DNA from: Sthenelais limicola
Taxonomy: Eukaryota > Annelida > Polychaeta > Phyllodocida > Sigalionidae
Assembly: GCA_942159475.1 (NCBI GenBank)
Contig: OW804097.1
Coordinates: 112,592,582-112,656,581, forward strand
DNA: 64,000 bases
Direction of reading: 5' to 3'
The notes beneath the pieces are model-generated. The model made no database searches. It was not told the DNA's origin and saw only the letters and a program-made list of their open reading frames with translations. How positions within the stretch are numbered: the first letter of the stretch is position 1; every line of letters begins with the position of its first letter. The translations under genes were made by a program, and so were the position numbers. This document shows positions 58,260 to 64,000 of this stretch, in pieces.

Positions 58260-58468
58260 ACACTCTAGGTCCAAACCCTCAGATCAGATTAGAATGGTAT
58301 ATCAGCCTACTTTGCTAATCAGTATCCCTGCCTAGAACTCGGCGTTTTAATGGGAATATAATAACATGTTGTGGTCTTAATGGAATTATAATGGCACTTT
58401 GCAGTTTGAGGCGAGAGGTTTTCCCTTCGCTGGAAGGGACTTTCTCAACTTTGGGCCTAGACTGTTTA
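58260..58468 (-). repeat. Dispersed ~210-bp repeat, inverted copy
   Basis: Contains the reverse complement of the family at 2185-2400: AGGTCCAAACCCTCAGATCAG, TAATGGCACTTTGCAGTTTG and CTTTGGGCCTAGACTG. This is the closest pair among the four copies. Confidence 0.75.
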
Positions 58469-58995
58469 GGCTACCATTTTCTTTATGAATTTAAGACATT
58501 AAGGCAACTAACATCTCTAGCCAATTTAATTCTCGTTTTCAGTCACACAACTGTGTACATGATTGAGTAGCACATCGAGAGGTACACACCTTATATATAA
58601 TCATATCATTACCGGTATTATCAGGAACTATTTGGAGCAAGGAGGGTAAAATAAAATGCAAATTAGGACAAGAACCAATAATAAACCATTTGAAGCTGAC
58701 TTTCTTTATAACGCCTACTAGCATCGACACGTCCCATTCCTGATTCGTGGTAGCCTAAGCTCTGACAGAAGGTAAAGATGACATCAGGCCTTTTTTAGAA
58801 AATGGCTGAATCAGTGAATTTGTCAATAACTAAGGGATCCCGGTTATCACTATATAATTAATTATATTTGTGGTGTATTGGTATTGATATTACCACCCTT
58901 GTACTGCCATGGGCAAAGGCAACTTTGCTTGTACTACTTACGCCTAGTACGATCGCACTAAGCGTGCGCACGATGCAGGCCATTTCCTCCAGAAC

Positions 58996-59041
58996 CTGCC
59001 AATAAATAGTAAGAAGATCATCTTCTCACTATTTATGGGCA
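58996..59041. repeat. Near-perfect 45-bp palindrome
   Basis: TGCCAATAAATAGTAAGAAG is followed by ATCAT and then CTTCTCACTATTTATGGGCA: 20-bp arms with three mismatches. It may form a cruciform or an RNA hairpin if transcribed. Confidence 0.8.
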
Positions 59042-59049
59042 GAGGAAGT

Positions 59050-61500
59050 GTATGACTATCTATACCTCCTTTTTCTATCTACTTGCCTTGTTACTGTCCA
59101 CTGTATATATATTCGCTCCCTGTATTTATATGACAATTTGATATTATAATTTTATCAGCTATTGGTTGAAATGTCTGGTATCTTGCCCTTGTATCAAGGA
59201 TCTGGGATAGTAGCCCTGAAATTGTTTTTTAGACGCCTGGATAGGTACGAGCAGCTTGTGAACGTTAATAGATTCTTAAGAAATAGACACGAATGGTGAA
59301 GATTATATTGATAGAGCCGATGAACAGTGTTTATAATAAAGGCAAGCGCCTATATGGAATAGTTTACCACTGCATGGGTTTAAGAACAGAAACCGATCGT
59401 AACACTTTTATTAAATTATTAAAACTGGAATGGAAAATTAGACAAAACGAGAGAGTTGTGGAATAATCATGAATTACCTTTTTTTGTACGTTGAAAGCAT
59501 TCAATGTAAGGAGGGTTTGGTTTCTGTGATGGTTTTTCCCCTTCCGGTCTAAGAGTATTGCATTGCTGTCTGTGTAAATATCCTTGAGACATCAATACTA
59601 TGTGAAAAGATTTTCTGCGAAGTGTGAGACTTTTTGTTGATGATATGAAAGTAATTTGATACGCATCTTGCGATGAAATATGTATGCTTTAAAGGTGTGA
59701 AGTTTTTATGATTGAAATGTCTAATTTTATTTAACTTTCGACGTATTTTGATGGTTATAGAGCCTATTTATAGAGCCTATTCATATTTTGTCCTGCGTCC
59801 AGTTTTTTTTTACAAAAAACCCCCCCAACACATCTAATCAGGAAGACTGGAAATAGTTTTTTTACCAGCCTACATGTGCGTCCACTGCATCCTGCGTCCA
59901 ATACACAAAACCCCTGCATCCTGCGTCCATTTCAGCAATGAATACACTATGAGCCCATGTCTAGGTTAAAACTGATTTGTGAAATGACTATGTATATCTT
60001 CATTGTACTTGACTACTCGTGAAATGATTTGATTTATTGACTTGCTGTTTAAAAATTCTAAATAATAGTAAAGAAAGTTAATCGCAATTATAAACGTTTT
60101 TCCATTGGTTTCGTTGACAAATTAACTGACTAACTGTGGGTATACTGTCTCTTTTCTGACACCAGGGGGTTACCGTACGTGTTAATGGAGCAATGATATA
60201 GTTTCCTAGTTTCCTATATAAACCACTAGGTGTCATCACTTACTTAATCATCGCTGTCATTGCTAAGATAGTTGTTCTTTGAGTCAAAATAATCTCCCCG
60301 AAGTTCCATTATCAGCTAATATGCACAAATCATAACTAAAATAAAATCTATAACTTCACAAATCATTATGAGAATTTCCTTCAATATTATTGATTTTTAA
60401 ATCAGAATTGGAATTCTCCTCTGTAAGATTGGCCCTTTTCTTCCGCAAACACACACCTAGAACTATTTGACCTTTAGAAATGTTTGGCGGGGGTGACATG
60501 AATAATGAGGAAAGTCCGTTTCTTCACTAATTCTCCATTTTAATTGCTTTAGCAACAATTATATTATGTGAACTTATTGCCAATCTATGCAAAGCATATT
60601 ATCAAAGTAATATTACTTTGAAACTTTTTAATCTGCTCTTAATCAATCAGCAATATTTTCTGTAGATCATCTGACTCTCTCTAGAAATTATAATGCCTAA
60701 TTTCAAAAGAATGCTTAAAAATTCATCCAGTTATTGTTAAGTTCTCAGTTGCAAACATTTGTTGGTGCATTGTACTCTGAAAAAACTTAGTCGCAAATAA
60801 TCTCTCCATACCACTCCTTTAGGTTTCCCGGATACACACTTCAAGCCTGGTAACATAAAAATAGTAACATCGTGATAATGATTCATTGCATCTTGACTCA
60901 TATTTAAGTTTAATGCTATTTCATGTCTTATCTACTTCGTTACTCTTTGTCTCGATTACTTGTTATCAGCTTTGTGTACCGACGGGAAGATACGACAGGT
61001 ATAGTGAAGTGGTAGAGTATTTCAAGTCCTCCTTTTGATATGATAAAAGAGAAAGCACTTGATATGAAACACTTAGGATCCTCCCGAAATCAATGGCTTT
61101 TCTACTTAAGAAAATATTGAATGCCTTTTATTATCAACATGGATGGTCTCTTCTGGGAAAGTCCTAAACCTTGATTTATGTGGATAACATTTCATATTTT
61201 GTTCCGATTGGCAAGAACAAAAGCTTTATAGAGTATTATCAATTTAGTTATCGTCCTAATACTACTCAGACAAAGAGGCCACAAAGGTTAATCTTAAATA
61301 TATTTGTAGCTTGGTATTTCTCTCATTACACACTTCCATGGAATAGAATGACTTTTTTCGGATCGTACACAAAATATTGTACTTCATATTATATTATCTT
61401 CTGGGGGGCAATAGAAATAGACGTGTAGAGACGCATTAAAGAGTAGTCAGCCATCGCACTAAAACTACCCACTCAAATTATTTCAGTAATATTCCTATTA
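59050..61500. other. No supported gene
   Basis: AT-rich sequence. CCTGCGTCCA is repeated near 59790, 59890 and 59920. An 85-codon frame at 61171-61428 has no recognisable domain and AT-rich codon use like the non-coding flanks. Confidence 0.45.
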
Positions 61501-61690
61501 CAGTCTAGGCTCACAGTTGAGAGAATCCCTTCAAACTGAGGGAAAATCTCTCTTTCCAAACCGCAAAATGATATTAGAATCCCATTGGCCTGCCTATTCT
61601 ATGTCCACGCTAGCTATTAACGCAGTAGGCGTCCATTCACTAACATACAATTTTTATCTGACCTTGGAGGATGTGAGCCTATAGCCAAAA
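61500..61690 (+). repeat. Dispersed ~210-bp repeat, diverged copy
   Basis: Shares CAGTCTAGGCTCACAGTTGA, AATCCCTTCAAACTGAGGGA and AACCGCAAAATG with the copies at 2185 and 43220; more diverged in its right half. Confidence 0.65.
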
Positions 61691-64000
61691 CTGTTAAAAC
61701 TGTTCTGTGTTAGGTTTAAATGTAAAGTACTTCATTATTAAATGTAGGTGCAAGTATATAATAAACAAAAGTGTAATATTTGATGGTGAAAAACCTACAA
61801 AACGACCAGCTCGCGGTGAGTTGCTTTCTTGTTTAATAGTGTAATATATTTGATTGAATCGTTGCTTCGATTACAAAATGGATACTATTTTAGTCAATAG
61901 TACTTCAGTGTATGTATTATGGAACACACACACACACACACACGCACCAATAAATATACATATTATAATAGGATATTAAAATATATGTAATATGTTGTTA
62001 TTCAGGTGTAAGGGGTTATTTGAATTTTTCCATCCATCATTGCTCACTTCATACCCACTAATACATATTACATCACTACCTGCAACGTGCACCGTTTGTA
62101 ATAAGTACACACACCAATAACCAAGTTCCGACTGCAGCGCGCCATGATGTCACATCCGCCCAAGTAGTTTATCCTCGATCGTGGATCTGCTAGAGACGGC
62201 AACGGTCGAAGCGAAGAAGAGAATTCCCATTATTACGCCCTAACCAAGAACTCTTATCGATATATCTTGCTGCTTGCATTGACTTTCACCTCTCAACGTT
62301 CTGATAGTTTTCTCGTAATATGACATATCTATCACATTACAGCAGAATGTTTCTTACCTAAAAATGTCTATGAATAAATATTCAACAATGTCAATCGTTG
62401 ATTATATTTTTACCAAGTAATCCATTTAACTTACAATATTATGATCTTGTGTTTTGTGTGTTAATGCTGTTAAGCAACATGTTATGCTCTCTCAACAGTC
62501 CAGCTTTTCAACTTTTGTGCAAGCCGGAATTCCCAATTTAATTGTATGTAATTATTGCCACGTGTTCTCCCCTAGGAGGATGATCCTGAATAGGGATGTA
62601 TGGCGGGAGACTTATTCATTGGTATTAATTCCTAGCAAAACTGCAAAAAGAGCACATCAAAATAGGGACACATTTTATTGATTTCTTTTTGAAAAAAACG
62701 CATGAAAGTATGATAAAGGATTTTTCTATCTTTCAAATGTTTTAATAATATAGCTCACAAAGCGATTGTTGAAGCTTTGGTTGATAATAAAGAATTATAT
62801 ATTATGTTTATAAAGAATTGCATATCAATGTTTAAGAAACTGGTGAAACAAAGAGGCGATTTGGCACTAGCTACATTGTGAGAGATGCGCGTATTTCATA
62901 TATATCATATATATAATATATTGTAATATATGCATTATGCGCAATACAATGGAATATGCGAGGACCTTCAACAACGGAAATATGTACTGCGTTATCATCA
63001 ACATTGGTAAAATGGTTGCATTGAAGTGTGTGGAATGTTTTGAAAAATATCTTATCTCTTGAATAAACAATCTCAGTTACTCTATTCTCAAGGACTATGA
63101 ACTTATGGTCGATGTGAAGATGTTTCACTCTTTGCAGATATGATTGTTTAAACCAACCGTATCCCCTTGTTAATGATATTGGATGCAATATCAATTTTCT
63201 CATGTCACTTCTTTATTTTTCTCCCTAAGGGCCCACTTGACTTTAAGTTCAAGTACTTTGTTTTGGACGGCTACATGCACGGAACTCTTATGTCTATTGG
63301 ATTTCCTGTCAATTTTTCGACAATTAAAAATTGTATTGACTCAAAAGTCTTGCTTCAGGACATTGTAATGACATATGAATTTTTGAAATTTTGCTTTTAT
63401 ATAATTACAACAATGTAGCTGACAGTAGATTGCATTGTTATGGAAGCGCTACAAGGGTGCGGTCACTTAGATTATAACGTGATGTGAAGTGATAGTTTTG
63501 CGGGCCTCACAGGTAACCGACTTGTTAAAGAAATTAATTATTTATATATCGCATGGGGTGTTTGCAACTTTGACGGCTATTTAGGGTCAAACTACTTTAG
63601 ATATGAAACTCATATTTACACCCATTTACAGTTGTAGAGATCGATATTCTATCATTCGTATTTCAAATTCCTATGGATATATAAATTGATAACTTAAACG
63701 TGAATGGTTGCGAAGAGATCCGTCGACTTTTATTTGCACAAATGCGTTCTGGAGCAGTCTTGGGCGGGATTTATCTTGAAATATTATTTATGATAACACC
63801 GTTTAGATTATCAACGTGGACTCTTTAGGTTATAGAGATGAATATGATAACTCTTAGATTCTCCAGTTTAAAGTGGCTGCATATATATATTTACTTACTG
63901 AGATATTCAAATATTAAGGTTATGTGCCCCCCCCCCCAATCCGCTCTATTCTCTCCAGAAGTTTGAAGTGGCGGCAGTTCGTCTACTTTTTCTATAATTG
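61691..64000. other. No supported gene
   Basis: A short (CA)n run lies at 61926-61945 and a poly(C) run at 63927-63936. The frames at 62454-62681, 62871-63203 and 63167-63418 have no motifs, splice context or codon signal that I can support. Confidence 0.45.

Noticed and set aside
62871..63203. 110-codon minus frame near the right end
   Set aside because: AT-rich codons, no domain, no splice partners.

Overview
This is a eukaryotic nuclear window, AT-rich and repeat-dense, with intron-containing genes (GT...AG junctions, many GTAAGT-type donors) and no bacterial features. The mix of elements (a Ty3/gypsy LTR retrotransposon, a CR1/Jockey-like LINE fragment, MITEs, SINE-like insertions, many minisatellites) and the frequent TAGGCCTA-type words suggest a marine invertebrate, possibly a deuterostome such as an echinoderm or hemichordate. 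The sequence alone does not settle the species.

Layout. 1-12 kb: dispersed repeats, a tRNA-like SINE, a promoter-like segment with a YY1-type site, and the last two exons of an unrecognised gene (5346-7396, +) whose intron holds a LINE fragment and a 209-bp poly(A)-tailed insertion. Then come some exon-like segments without a long ORF and a 21-bp minisatellite (11.06-11.93 kb). 12-14.3 kb: a GC-rich repeat in two inverted copies and a TA-flanked MITE. 14.98-22.9 kb (-): two genes in tandem. One is an intact nine-exon gene for a 531-residue protein that I assign to the 'SAM domain-containing protein 3-like' family. The other is a single-exon 890-residue protein with four C2H2 zinc fingers and a transposase-like body. 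23-33.4 kb: no supported gene; a mosaic of partial duplications and GTCTAA-rich arrays. 33.4-42 kb: a compact set of unrecognised but well-formed genes. It holds a five-exon gene with a TATA/CCAAT promoter, and two small helical proteins that look like distant paralogues transcribed divergently from a shared 400-bp regulatory segment. The whole stretch is unusually full of short exact local duplications. 42-44 kb: nested MITE-like repeats. 43.96-55.53 kb: a small three-exon gene for a very basic protein, whose first intron carries a nearly complete LTR retrotransposon (44408-52896). 55.5-64 kb: repeats and otherwise featureless DNA.

The LTR retrotransposon is the best-resolved element. It has 623-bp LTRs that differ at one position I could find, a short target duplication and a CCHC Gag whose ATG lies inside the LTR. 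A canonical GGGAAAC -1 frameshift site joins gag to pol, and pol has the order PR-RT-RNase H-IN. Pol is broken by one single-base frame change in RNase H, and after integrase it carries an extension of roughly 590 residues with two C2H2 fingers.

The most promising new observations are that zinc-finger pol extension with the LTR-encoded Gag start, the pairing of a SAMD3-like gene with a zinc-finger transposase-like gene, the divergent paralogue pair with CRE and TCF/LEF-like sites, and the dense local-duplication zone around it. Gene identities rest on reading motifs by eye; no database search was possible.
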